From assembly GCA_002367375.1 (NCBI GenBank), contig DFBR01000139.1, forward strand, positions 5,984 through 14,846: a DNA stretch of 8,863 nucleotides. The letters run 5' to 3'. Under the pieces are notes generated by a model. The model was not told where the DNA came from, made no database searches, and saw nothing but the letters and a program-made list of their open reading frames with translations. The DNA is from Erythrobacter sp. UBA3075 (lineage in GTDB: Bacteria > Pseudomonadota > Alphaproteobacteria > Sphingomonadales > Sphingomonadaceae). This document shows positions 1 through 6,713 of this stretch, in pieces; within the stretch, counting starts at the first letter, position 1; each line of letters starts with the position of its first letter. The position numbers and the translations under genes were made by a program.

Positions 1-1101
1 CCATTGTTCTATAGCTATACATCGGGAACAACTGGTGTGCCAAAGGGCGCCGTGCTGACCCACGGCGCGGTGACTGTCACAATACTTCATGCGCTGGTGG
101 AGTTCGGCTTCGTTCGCGATGACCGTTTCTTTCTTCCGACCGGAAATGCCTGGGTCGCAGTGGTTCTCGCTTTTCTTGGGCTTGGCAACGGAATGACTCA
201 TATCATCGCAGATGGCGATTATGATCGTGCTACCTTTTTCGATATTGTGGAAGAGAAGTCGGCCACCGTATTCCTTCTTGCTCCGACAATGCTGAAATGG
301 GCGCTTGAGGACAACAAAACGAAACCTTTCAATCTGTCCTCTGTCCGATTGATTGTATATGGCTCTTCTCCTGCTTCGCCGCACCTTATCCGCAGCGTCC
401 ACGAGACTTTCGGTAAAGACATGATGAATGTCTATGCTCTTACAGAAACAACTTGGGGCGGGGTCTCCTTCCTTTCTCCCGATGACCATAGGCGTGGTCT
501 CAACGAAAAGCCGGAGTTGCTCTCTTCGGTCGGGCGAATTGCATCCCACTTCGAGATTTCAATTCGAGATGAAGACGGGCAGCCGGTGGCTGTTGGGGAG
601 CCAGGGGAGGTTTGGCTTCGCGGGCCGACAGTCATGACTGAATATCTGAATCTCCCGGAGCAAACGCAAGAAGTGCAGAGAGACGGCTGGCTGCGCACCA
701 ATGATATCGGCTTCCTCGATAAAGAAGGTTATTTATACCTTCTGGATCGCCAGAAGTTTCTCATAATTTCCGGAGGAGTGAATGTCTTTCCCGCTTCTGT
801 CGAGGAAGTGATCGTTAAACATCCCGGCGTCGCGGATATTTGCGTTGTAGGATTGCCTCACCCTGAATGGGGCGAGGCTGTGGTCGCAGTGGCCCATCGC
901 GCCGATTCCCACCCAGAGCTGAACCAGGCTGATTTGATCGAGTTTTGCCAGGACAAGCTCAACCGTCCGTCGGTGCCGAAGCACATCGTCTTCACCCAAG
1001 AAAATTTTCCGCTGACCGCAAATTTCAAGGTGCGGAAAAACGATGTTCGCAATCTCCTGATGTCGAGGCCGCAGGATATACCATGGGACCTAACAGAGTG
1101 A
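1..1101 (+). CDS. Acyl/aryl-CoA ligase (ANL superfamily), 5' truncated by window edge
   Basis: This is the C-terminal part of an AMP-forming acid:CoA ligase, which adenylates a carboxylic acid with ATP and transfers it to CoA. The reading frame is open from base 1 and the P-loop YTSGTTGVPKG lies at codons 6-16. Family members are usually 500-550 residues with this loop near residue 170-190, so roughly 160 N-terminal codons lie upstream. Further motifs are YALTET (433-450), RTND (694-705), the hinge region DRQKFLIISGG (745-777) and the C-terminal catalytic-lysine region with Lys at 1027-1029. Three positions are unusual: Ala where YGxTE normally has Gly, Phe after the hinge Lys where Asp is usual, and Phe instead of Gly just before the catalytic Lys. 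The substrate cannot be read from the sequence; position beside a catechol operon suggests an aromatic or side-chain acid. It ends 84 bp before the hydrolase gene, so membership of the same operon is plausible but unproven. TTG at 4 is not the real start. Confidence 0.88.
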   Translation, partial: PLFYSYTSGTTGVPKGAVLTHGAVTVTILHALVEFGFVRDDRFFLPTGNAWVAVVLAFLGLGNGMTHIIADGDYDRATFFDIVEEKSATVFLLAPTMLKWALEDNKTKPFNLSSVRLIVYGSSPASPHLIRSVHETFGKDMMNVYALTETTWGGVSFLSPDDHRRGLNEKPELLSSVGRIASHFEISIRDEDGQPVAVGEPGEVWLRGPTVMTEYLNLPEQTQEVQRDGWLRTNDIGFLDKEGYLYLLDRQKFLIISGGVNVFPASVEEVIVKHPGVADICVVGLPHPEWGEAVVAVAHRADSHPELNQADLIEFCQDKLNRPSVPKHIVFTQENFPLTANFKVRKNDVRNLLMSRPQDIPWDLTE

Positions 1102-1185
1102 ATTAGCTCGGCAAGCCGAAGGGTTGCGTTGCCGCTTCCCGAATGGATTGCACTGTCAGTAATAGTAAAGGATCGGCTCTAAATC
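1102..1185. other. Intergenic gap with a short stem-loop, no clear promoter
   Basis: This is the only gap longer than about 25 bp in the window. It contains CGGCAA (1109-1114) and its reverse complement TTGCCG (1129-1134) around a 14-base loop, plus the overlapping short inverted repeat TCGGC-AA-GCCGA (1108-1119) and ACTG-T-CAGT (1152-1160). No T-run follows the stem, so it does not look like an intrinsic terminator. I could not fit a good -35/-10 pair. It could hold a regulator site or an mRNA processing or attenuation element, or nothing functional. AAAGGA at 1167-1172 is the likely, somewhat distant, ribosome binding site for the hydrolase gene. Confidence 0.35.
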
Positions 1186-2037
1186 ATGGAGAACGCAAAC
1201 ACAGAAGCTGCGCGCGCGGAAGTGGGCAAAACGTTGGAGGTAGGAGGCTGCTCGACGAATTATCACGATGTCGGTGAAGGGCCGCCAGTTCTTCTTGTCC
1301 ATGGTTCGGGGCCTGGTGTCACCGCTTGGGCAAACTGGCGTCTGAATATTCCGGCCCTTTCCCAGAATTTTCGCGTCATCGCTCCCGACATGTTTGGTTT
1401 TGGCTATTCTGACAGCAAGGGGCGTATCCAGGATAAGCAGGTCTGGGTCGATCAGTTGGCCTCCCTTCTTGATGCGTTGAGTATCGACAAGCTTTCCATG
1501 GTTGGAAATTCGTTTGGTGGGGGGATCACCCTGGCATTTATGATCGCCCATCCTGATCGGGTCGATCGCGCAGTTCTGATGGGGCCGGCAGGTTTGAACT
1601 TCCCAATCACCCCGGCGCTCGACAAGGTCTGGGGTTACGAACCGTCGATTGAAGCGATGAGAGATTCTCTCAAATATCTCGCTTGGGACCATACTCGCCT
1701 GACCGACGACCTCATTCAGTCGCGCTACGAGGCCAGCATTCGCCCAGGTATGCTGGAGCCCTATCGCGCGACATTTGGTGGCGAAGATCGCCAGAGCAAT
1801 GTCGCCATGCTTGCCAGTCGCGAAGAGGACATCGGGAAGATTGAGCACGAGACCCTCATTCTTCAGGGAATCGCCGATCAGGTAATACCGATGGACTCAA
1901 CCGTGCGCTTGGCCGGTATGATGAAGCGAGCAGATCTTCATCTGTTCTCGGAATGTGGCCATTGGGTCCAGATTGAACGTTTGGCGAGCTTCAATCGGAT
2001 GGTCACAGAATTCTTCAAGCATGGCCTCAAGGCCTAA
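1186..2037 (+). CDS. xylF: 2-hydroxymuconic semialdehyde hydrolase (alpha/beta hydrolase)
   Basis: This cytoplasmic C-C bond hydrolase cleaves the meta-ring-fission product, best when it is a ketone (from 3-substituted catechols), to 2-hydroxypenta-2,4-dienoate plus a carboxylic acid. The 283-residue length is normal for XylF/DmpD/TodF. The oxyanion-hole motif HGSGPGVTAW is at residues 39-48, the nucleophile elbow GNSFGG at 107-112 gives Ser109, and the triad is completed by Asp231 (ADQVIP) and His259 (CGHW). The motifs APDMFGFGYS and SIRPGMLE, at the expected places, match the DmpD group closely. ATG 1186 follows AAAGGA by 13 bases, a loose fit, but no better start precedes the conserved region. 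The gene ends in tandem in-frame stops TAA TAG (2035-2040). In the TOL plasmid this gene lies between xylG and xylJ; here it precedes the dioxygenase. Its G+C looks lower (about 51% in three sampled lines) than in the genes that follow. Confidence 0.93.
   Translation: MENANTEAARAEVGKTLEVGGCSTNYHDVGEGPPVLLVHGSGPGVTAWANWRLNIPALSQNFRVIAPDMFGFGYSDSKGRIQDKQVWVDQLASLLDALSIDKLSMVGNSFGGGITLAFMIAHPDRVDRAVLMGPAGLNFPITPALDKVWGYEPSIEAMRDSLKYLAWDHTRLTDDLIQSRYEASIRPGMLEPYRATFGGEDRQSNVAMLASREEDIGKIEHETLILQGIADQVIPMDSTVRLAGMMKRADLHLFSECGHWVQIERLASFNRMVTEFFKHGLKA
2023..2034. repeat. Short inverted repeat at the end of the hydrolase gene
   Basis: GGCCT (2023-2027) and AGGCC (2030-2034) are reverse complements separated by two bases, immediately before the tandem stop codons. 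The sequence also encodes the C-terminal residues, and no T-run follows. It is too short to call a terminator; it may slow ribosomes or be chance. Confidence 0.25.
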
Positions 2038-2041
2038 TAGA

Positions 2042-2047
2042 GAGGAG
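2042..2047 (+). promoter_or_regulatory. Strong ribosome binding site for catechol 2,3-dioxygenase
   Basis: GAGGAG ends seven bases before ATG 2055. It is one of the two best Shine-Dalgarno matches in the window, consistent with high expression of the ring-cleaving enzyme, and it fixes the start codon. Confidence 0.75.
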
Positions 2048-2054
2048 ATTAGTC

Positions 2055-2978
2055 ATGGCTTTAACCGGAGTTATTCGGCCCGGATACGTACAGTTGAGGG
2101 TTCTGGATCTCGATGAGGCGATCGAGCATTATCGGGATCGTATCGGCCTTAATCTCGTGTCACGGGAGGGGGACCGCGTGTTCTTCCAGGCATTTGATGA
2201 ATTCGACCGGCACAGTATCATCCTGCGCGAGGCCGACCATCCGGGCATGGATGTTATGGGCTTCAAGGTTGCTGCGGACTCTGATCTCGATCACTTCGCG
2301 CAGCGCCTGAGCGATGCTGGTGTAGACACGGAAATGGTCCCGGCCGGCGAAGATCCTGGCATTGGTCGAAAGATCCGATTCAAACTCCCGACGCAACATG
2401 TTCTCGAACTATATAGCGACATGGAACTGTCGAAGACTGGTCCTGCAATCCGCGATCCGGATGTGTGGGTGGTTGAGCCGCGGGGCATGCGCGTGACCCG
2501 GTTCGATCACTGCGCACTCAATGGGGTGGACATTTCGGCTTCCGCCAAGATTTTGGTCGATGCACTTGATTTCTCGATCACGGAGGAGTTGGTCGATGAG
2601 GAGAGCGGGGGCCGCTTGGCAATCTTCCTTAGCTGTAGCAACAAGGCGCACGATGTCGCTTTCCTCGGCGCTGCGGAAGATGGCAGAATACACCATACGT
2701 CTTTTAACCTCGAATCGTGGCACGACGTGGGCCACGCGGCTGACATCATCAGCCGCTACGATATTTCACTCGATATCGGCCCGACGCGCCACGGCATCAC
2801 CCGCGGCCAGACAATCTACTTCTTCGACCCGTCGGGCAACCGCAACGAAACCTTCAGCGGCGGGTACTTCTATTACCCCGACAATCCTCGGCGCACGTGG
2901 CAGGCCGAAAATGCCGGGAAGGCGGTCTTCTACTATGAAAAGGCACTCAATGATCGCTTCATGACGGTCAATACCTGA
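2055..2978 (+). CDS. xylE: Catechol 2,3-dioxygenase (extradiol, Fe(II))
   Basis: This enzyme opens catechol or alkylcatechols next to the hydroxyls using O2, giving 2-hydroxymuconic semialdehyde. The 307 residues equal the usual length and form the two-repeat vicinal-oxygen-chelate fold. The Fe(II) ligands of the active C-terminal domain are visible: His152 (FDHCAL), His214 (IHHTSF) and Glu265 (NRNETF). They match His153, His214 and Glu265 of P. putida XylE. The second-sphere residues His199 (AHD), His246 (RHGIT) and Tyr255 are also present. The N-terminal domain (about 1-140) carries the degenerate, metal-free repeat. The start follows GAGGAG by seven bases. The gene lies 17 bp after the hydrolase gene and two bp before the DUF336 gene, which fits one transcript. 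Substrate preference (catechol, methylcatechol or others) cannot be told from these residues. Confidence 0.97.
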   Translation: MALTGVIRPGYVQLRVLDLDEAIEHYRDRIGLNLVSREGDRVFFQAFDEFDRHSIILREADHPGMDVMGFKVAADSDLDHFAQRLSDAGVDTEMVPAGEDPGIGRKIRFKLPTQHVLELYSDMELSKTGPAIRDPDVWVVEPRGMRVTRFDHCALNGVDISASAKILVDALDFSITEELVDEESGGRLAIFLSCSNKAHDVAFLGAAEDGRIHHTSFNLESWHDVGHAADIISRYDISLDIGPTRHGITRGQTIYFFDPSGNRNETFSGGYFYYPDNPRRTWQAENAGKAVFYYEKALNDRFMTVNT

Positions 2979-2980
2979 TC

Positions 2981-3436
2981 ATGGAGGGCCTAATTTCGAT
3001 CCGAACAGTCGGTCACGAACTGGCACTTTCGGCGGCGGCAGCCGCTGTTGCCAGGGGTGTGGACATGGGCTGTCCGGTGGTTGCTGCCGTGGTTGGCATC
3101 AGGGGCGATTTGATCGCTTTTGTGCGTGCCAACTGCTCTCCTCCACCTTCGGCGAAGATCGCACAGGACAAGGCTTACAGCGCCGCCAGCTTTCAGATTC
3201 CTACGCCAGACTTTTACGCGGCGGTTTCGAGCAATCCAGCGCTGCGCGACGGGATTGCTGAACAGCCGGGGATCGCAATGTTTGCCGGTGGGCTGCCGAT
3301 CGAGATCAACGGAGAGTGCGTCGGTGCGATCGGTGTTTCAGGCGGATCTGAAAAGCAGGATGTCGAATGCGCCAATGCCGGCCTCGCCGCGATTGACGCC
3401 CGGCAATTTAACACTGCAACCGAACCGCAAATCTAG
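2981..3436 (+). CDS. GlcG/HbpS-like (DUF336) protein, unknown role
   Basis: The protein has 151 residues with no signal peptide or membrane segment. It has the hallmarks of the GlcG/HbpS family: an Ala-rich first helix (about 13-27), strands around VVAAVVGIRGDLIAFVRA (33-50), the helix with AQDKAYSAASFQIPT (61-75) and the C-terminal signature GGLPIEINGECVGAIGVSGG (103-122) followed by QD. Some family members bind heme (HbpS) or are encoded with glycolate oxidase (GlcG), and relatives (NahX) occur in naphthalene clusters; none gives a firm function here. Where relatives have an acidic-Gly-Gly turn this protein has GIRG, and Cys52 sits in an Asn-Cys-Ser-Pro-Pro-Pro stretch. The start is two bp after the dioxygenase stop, with a poor upstream ribosome site, so translational coupling is likely. 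Position between xylE and xylG suggests a helper role for the dioxygenase or its iron, or handling of a reactive intermediate; this is inference. Confidence 0.85.
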   Translation: MEGLISIRTVGHELALSAAAAAVARGVDMGCPVVAAVVGIRGDLIAFVRANCSPPPSAKIAQDKAYSAASFQIPTPDFYAAVSSNPALRDGIAEQPGIAMFAGGLPIEINGECVGAIGVSGGSEKQDVECANAGLAAIDARQFNTATEPQI

Positions 3437-3450
3437 GAAATTCCGCACCA

Positions 3451-4935
3451 ATGACATGCGATGCTTCTCTTGCTGTGACAGATAATATTCTGAACTTCAT
3501 CGACGGTGCCTATCGCGAGGGCAGCGGGGGCGAGTCGTTCCCTAACGTAAATCCTGCTACCGGTTTGCAGATCGGCATTGTTCACGAAGCGAGTGAAGCG
3601 GACGTCGCTGACGCCGTTGCTGCGGCGAAGGCTGCGCTCCATGGACCATGGGGTAGCACGACCACGGAAGAGCGGGTCAAGTTGATCGCCGCCGTGGCGA
3701 ACGAGATCGAACGCCGTTCCGACGATTTCCTGGCGGCGGAAGTCGCCGATACAGGAAAGCCGCGTCAGGTTGCTTCACATATTGACATACCGCGCAGTGC
3801 CGCCAATTTTCGCATGTTCGCCGATGTCATTTTGACCATGCCGGGCGAGACCTTCAGGGGCCCTACGCCCGACGGAGGGCAAGCGCTCAACTATACTGTG
3901 CGCCGGCCCAAGGGTGTTATCGCGATTGTGTGCCCGTGGAATTTCCCTCTGCTGTTGATGACCTGGAAAGTTGGGCCGGCACTGGCTTGCGGCAATACTG
4001 TTGTGGTCAAGCCGTCGGAGGAAACGCCCCGAACGGCGGCTTTGCTTGGTGAAGTGATGAACACCGTGGGCATACCAAGAGGCGTCTATAATGTTGTCCA
4101 TGGCTTCGGTCCGGACTCGGCCGGTGAATTCCTGACATCTAACCCCGACGTCGATGGCATCACGTTCACCGGCGAGACTGCAACGGGCGAGGCCATTATG
4201 CAGAAGGCCGCAGTCGGGGTGCGGGACATTTCGTTCGAGCTCGGCGGCAAGAACCCTGCCATCGTCTTCGCCGATGCAGATATGGATAAAGCTGTAGAAG
4301 GGCTGTCACGCTCTGTCTTCCTCAATACCGGTCAGGTCTGTCTGGGTTCCGAGCGTGTCTATGTTGAGCGTACAATTTTCGATGCCTTCGTCGAACGAAT
4401 GAAAAAGGCTGCCGAAGGGTTCAAGCCCGGTGCGTCCGGCGATCCCGCGTACCTTGGACCGCTGATCAGTGCGGAGCATCGCGACAAGGTTCAGCGTTAT
4501 TATCGCCGCGCCGTCGAAGAAGGCGCGACCGTTGTGACAGGGGGCGGCGTTCCTGAAGTTTCTGGCAACCAAGCCGGGGGTTTCTATGTGGAACCGACGG
4601 TTTGGACTGGCCTAGCTCATTCCGCTTCGGTGATGCGCGAGGAAATCTTTGGTCCGTGCTGTGGAATTGTGCCGTTCGATAGCGAGGACGAGGTGATCGC
4701 GCTCGCCAATGACACTCCTTACGGACTTTGCGCTTCCGTCTGGACGGAGAACTTGTCACGCGGGCACCGTGTGGCGGCGGCGATGGATGTAGGCGTGTGC
4801 TGGGTGAACTCTTGGTTCCTGCGGGATCTTCGCACAGCCTTCGGCGGGTCGGGCCAATCAGGAATCGGCCGGGAGGGTGGAGTGCACAGCCTCGAATTTT
4901 ATACCGAACTTACCAACATTTGCGTGAAGCTGTAA
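3451..4935 (+). CDS. xylG: 2-hydroxymuconic semialdehyde dehydrogenase (NAD+)
   Basis: This aldehyde dehydrogenase oxidises the aldehyde-type ring-fission product to 4-oxalocrotonate (2-hydroxymuconate) with NAD+, opening the oxalocrotonate branch. The 494 residues are slightly more than XylG/DmpC (about 486) because of an N-terminal extension before NFIDGAYREG. Active-site residues are visible: Asn164 (PWNFP), Lys187 (VVKPSE), Glu263 (FELGGK), the catalytic Cys297 (GQVCLGSERVYVE) and Glu398 (EEIFGP). The C-terminal stretch WFLRDLRTAFGGSGQSGIGR (456-475) followed by GVHSLEFYTEL is characteristic of this subfamily rather than general ALDHs. ATG 3451 is preceded by AGGAAA (3435-3440) at a long spacing. 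The gene follows the DUF336 gene by 14 bp and precedes the hydratase gene by four bp. Confidence 0.96.
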   Translation: MTCDASLAVTDNILNFIDGAYREGSGGESFPNVNPATGLQIGIVHEASEADVADAVAAAKAALHGPWGSTTTEERVKLIAAVANEIERRSDDFLAAEVADTGKPRQVASHIDIPRSAANFRMFADVILTMPGETFRGPTPDGGQALNYTVRRPKGVIAIVCPWNFPLLLMTWKVGPALACGNTVVVKPSEETPRTAALLGEVMNTVGIPRGVYNVVHGFGPDSAGEFLTSNPDVDGITFTGETATGEAIMQKAAVGVRDISFELGGKNPAIVFADADMDKAVEGLSRSVFLNTGQVCLGSERVYVERTIFDAFVERMKKAAEGFKPGASGDPAYLGPLISAEHRDKVQRYYRRAVEEGATVVTGGGVPEVSGNQAGGFYVEPTVWTGLAHSASVMREEIFGPCCGIVPFDSEDEVIALANDTPYGLCASVWTENLSRGHRVAAAMDVGVCWVNSWFLRDLRTAFGGSGQSGIGREGGVHSLEFYTELTNICVKL

Positions 4936-4939
4936 CGCC

Positions 4940-5752
4940 ATGACTACCAACACGATAATTGATCCAGACATAATCGACAATGCGGCCCGGGCTTTGCGCG
5001 AAGCAGCCGAGACCGGAAAGGAGATCGCCCCTGTCAGGGATATGATCTCCGCTGGCGGCCTGGATGCTGCTTACGCTGTGCAAGAGGTCAACACGAAACA
5101 CTCCGTCGCCCAAGGGCGGCGCCTGGTTGGACGCAAGATCGGTTTGACTTCGCATGCCGTCCAGAACCAGCTTGGGGTCGACCAGCCCGATTACGGTATG
5201 CTGTTTGCGGACATGGACGTGGCCGAAGGCACGCCTGTTTCACTTGATCAAGTTATCCAACCCAAGGTCGAGGCCGAGATCGCGATAGTCGTCGGGCGGG
5301 ATCTTCCACATCCGGATTTGACGACCGCAGAGCTAATCCGGGCGGTTGAATACGTCGTCCCCGCGATCGAGATCGTCGACAGCCGGATTGCGAACTGGGA
5401 TATCAAGATTTGGGATACGATCGCCGACAACGCTTCAAGCGGGCTGTTCGTCCTTGGCGCGGTCCCTCGTAAGCTCGAAGGCCTCGATCTGCGCAGCTGC
5501 GGCATGGTCATGGAAGCAAAAGGCGAACCCGTTTCTGTGGGTGCCGGCATTGCGTGCCTGCATAGCCCGATCACGGCCTCTTTGTGGCTTGCCCGCGTGA
5601 TGGCCAAGGCCGGGCGGCCCTTGCTGGAAGGTGACGTGATCCTGTCGGGTGCGCTTGGTCCGATGGTCGGGGTCTCACCAGGCGATATCGTAGAAGCGCG
5701 GATCAACGGTCTTGGAGCCGTCCGGGCAGTATTTGCTGCAGACCAAGACTGA
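4940..5752 (+). CDS. xylJ: 2-hydroxypenta-2,4-dienoate (2-oxopent-4-enoate) hydratase
   Basis: It adds water to 2-hydroxypenta-2,4-dienoate to give 4-hydroxy-2-oxovalerate, the point where the hydrolytic and oxalocrotonate branches meet. The protein has 270 residues (family about 260-270). The metal-binding glutamates are Glu111 and Glu113 (KVEAEIA) and Glu144 (AIEIVDSR), with Lys66 in GRKIGLTS. It is homologous to the decarboxylase at 7743-8513. It is assigned as hydratase because [36 protein letters not shown] and the C-terminal [11 protein letters not shown] resemble XylJ/MhpD, whereas the other copy has the ENFKF and GGITAA motifs of decarboxylases. Start ATG 4940 is four bp after the xylG stop with only a weak ribosome site, so coupling to xylG translation is likely. 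Known XylJ proteins need Mg2+ or Mn2+ and can associate with XylI. Confidence 0.92.
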   Translation: MTTNTIIDPDIIDNAARALREAAETGKEIAPVRDMISAGGLDAAYAVQEVNTKHSVAQGRRLVGRKIGLTSHAVQNQLGVDQPDYGMLFADMDVAEGTPVSLDQVIQPKVEAEIAIVVGRDLPHPDLTTAELIRAVEYVVPAIEIVDSRIANWDIKIWDTIADNASSGLFVLGAVPRKLEGLDLRSCGMVMEAKGEPVSVGAGIACLHSPITASLWLARVMAKAGRPLLEGDVILSGALGPMVGVSPGDIVEARINGLGAVRAVFAADQD

Positions 5753-5761
5753 AGTGAGAAT

Positions 5762-5765
5762 GGAG
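5762..5765 (+). promoter_or_regulatory. Ribosome binding site deciding the xylQ start
   Basis: GGAG lies nine bases before ATG 5775. It supports that start over the two upstream in-frame ATGs (5712, inside the hydratase gene, and 5760, which overlaps the GGAG itself). Confidence 0.55.
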
Positions 5766-5774
5766 ACTGGTGGA

Positions 5775-6713
5775 ATGACCAAAATGAAATGCGCGATTAT
5801 CGGATCCGGAAACATCGGGACCGATCTCATGATCAAGCTGCTCAAGGGTTCAGACATATTGGAACTGTCGGTCGTCGTCGGCATCGATGCAGCATCTGAA
5901 GGCTTGGCCATGGCCCGCGAACACGGCGTTGCCACTACCCACGAGGGGATCGAGGGCCTGATGAATATGCCGGAGTATGCCGATATCGGTATCGCGTTCG
6001 ATGCTACCTCGGCCTATGCGCATAAAGCCCACGATGAAGCTTTCGCTCGCGACGGAAAGCTGATGGTCGATCTGACGCCGGCAGCGATCGGACCGGCAAC
6101 CATCCCCCCGGTCAATCCAGCAATCGATCCTTCAGTGCGCAATATCAACATGGTGACTTGTGGCGGTCAGGCGACGATTCCGATCGTTGCTGCCGTGTCT
6201 CAGGTCGCCAAGGTCCATTATGCCGAAATCGTGGCGTCTGTGGCCTCGCGCTCCGCCGGACCTGGCACTCGGGCGAACATTGATGAGTTCACCCGTACGA
6301 CAGCGAGGGCGATCGAGACCGTAGGAGGCGCGACTAAGGGCCGGGCAGTCATCATCCTTAACCCGGCGGAACCGCCGATGATAATGCGCGACACCATCTT
6401 CACCCTCTCTGAAATGGTGGATGAGGAAAAGGTTCGCGATTCAGTCCACGCGATGGTCGCCAAGGTCCAGGCATACGTGCCCGGATACCGGCTCAAGCAG
6501 GAAGTGCAGTTTGAACGTTTCGGCTCTAACCGCCCCCTTAAGATTCCTGGCTATGGTGAATTTGAGGGACTCAAAACCAGTGTGTTCCTCGAAGTCGAGG
6601 GCGCGGGAGACTACCTGCCCAACTATTCTGGAAACCTCGACATCATGACCGCAGCCGCGAAAGCTGCGGGGGAGAGCCTTGCCAGGACACATAGGGAAAA
6701 GAGCGCAGCATGA
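5775..6713 (+). CDS. xylQ: Acetaldehyde dehydrogenase (acylating)
   Basis: It converts acetaldehyde, NAD+ and CoA to acetyl-CoA, the last step of the pathway. In known DmpFG pairs it binds the aldolase and receives acetaldehyde through a channel. From ATG 5775 it is 312 residues, exactly the XylQ/DmpF length. The Rossmann motif [12 protein letters not shown] is at 8-19 and the catalytic Cys129 is in TCGGQAT (family Cys132). [17 protein letters not shown] (157-173), [12 protein letters not shown] (196-207) and the C-terminal [13 protein letters not shown] are typical. The frame stays open upstream to ATG 5712, which would add 21 residues and overlap the hydratase gene by 41 bases; that extension has no family counterpart. 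The stop overlaps the aldolase start as ATGA (6710-6713), which fits coupled synthesis of partner subunits. Confidence 0.95.
   Translation: MTKMKCAIIGSGNIGTDLMIKLLKGSDILELSVVVGIDAASEGLAMAREHGVATTHEGIEGLMNMPEYADIGIAFDATSAYAHKAHDEAFARDGKLMVDLTPAAIGPATIPPVNPAIDPSVRNINMVTCGGQATIPIVAAVSQVAKVHYAEIVASVASRSAGPGTRANIDEFTRTTARAIETVGGATKGRAVIILNPAEPPMIMRDTIFTLSEMVDEEKVRDSVHAMVAKVQAYVPGYRLKQEVQFERFGSNRPLKIPGYGEFEGLKTSVFLEVEGAGDYLPNYSGNLDIMTAAAKAAGESLARTHREKSAA

Noticed and set aside
4..6. TTG as a start codon for the first gene
   Set aside because: It falls immediately before the ATP-binding loop of an ANL enzyme, so the true N terminus lies upstream of the window.
1120..1170. Sigma-70-type promoter in the gap before the hydrolase
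   Set aside because: Candidate boxes (TTGCGT 1124-1129, TAATAG 1160-1165) are poor matches or wrongly spaced.
1156..1848. 230-codon open frame on the minus strand
   Set aside because: It lies antisense to the hydrolase, which has a complete catalytic triad; the antisense translation shows no recognisable motif.
2023..2040. Possible terminator between hydrolase and dioxygenase (GGCCT-CA-AGGCC)
   Set aside because: The stem is five bp with a two-base loop and no T-run, and a strong ribosome site follows at once. A similar-sized inverted repeat at 1108-1119 is probably coincidence.
2521..2964. 147-codon plus-strand frame inside the dioxygenase gene
   Set aside because: It is an out-of-frame, Ser/Arg/Thr-rich translation over the part of the dioxygenase that holds the iron ligands.
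5248..5706. 152-codon open frame on the minus strand
   Set aside because: It is the shadow of the hydratase gene; low-complexity Ser/Thr/Pro-rich translation is typical of antisense frames in GC-rich genes.
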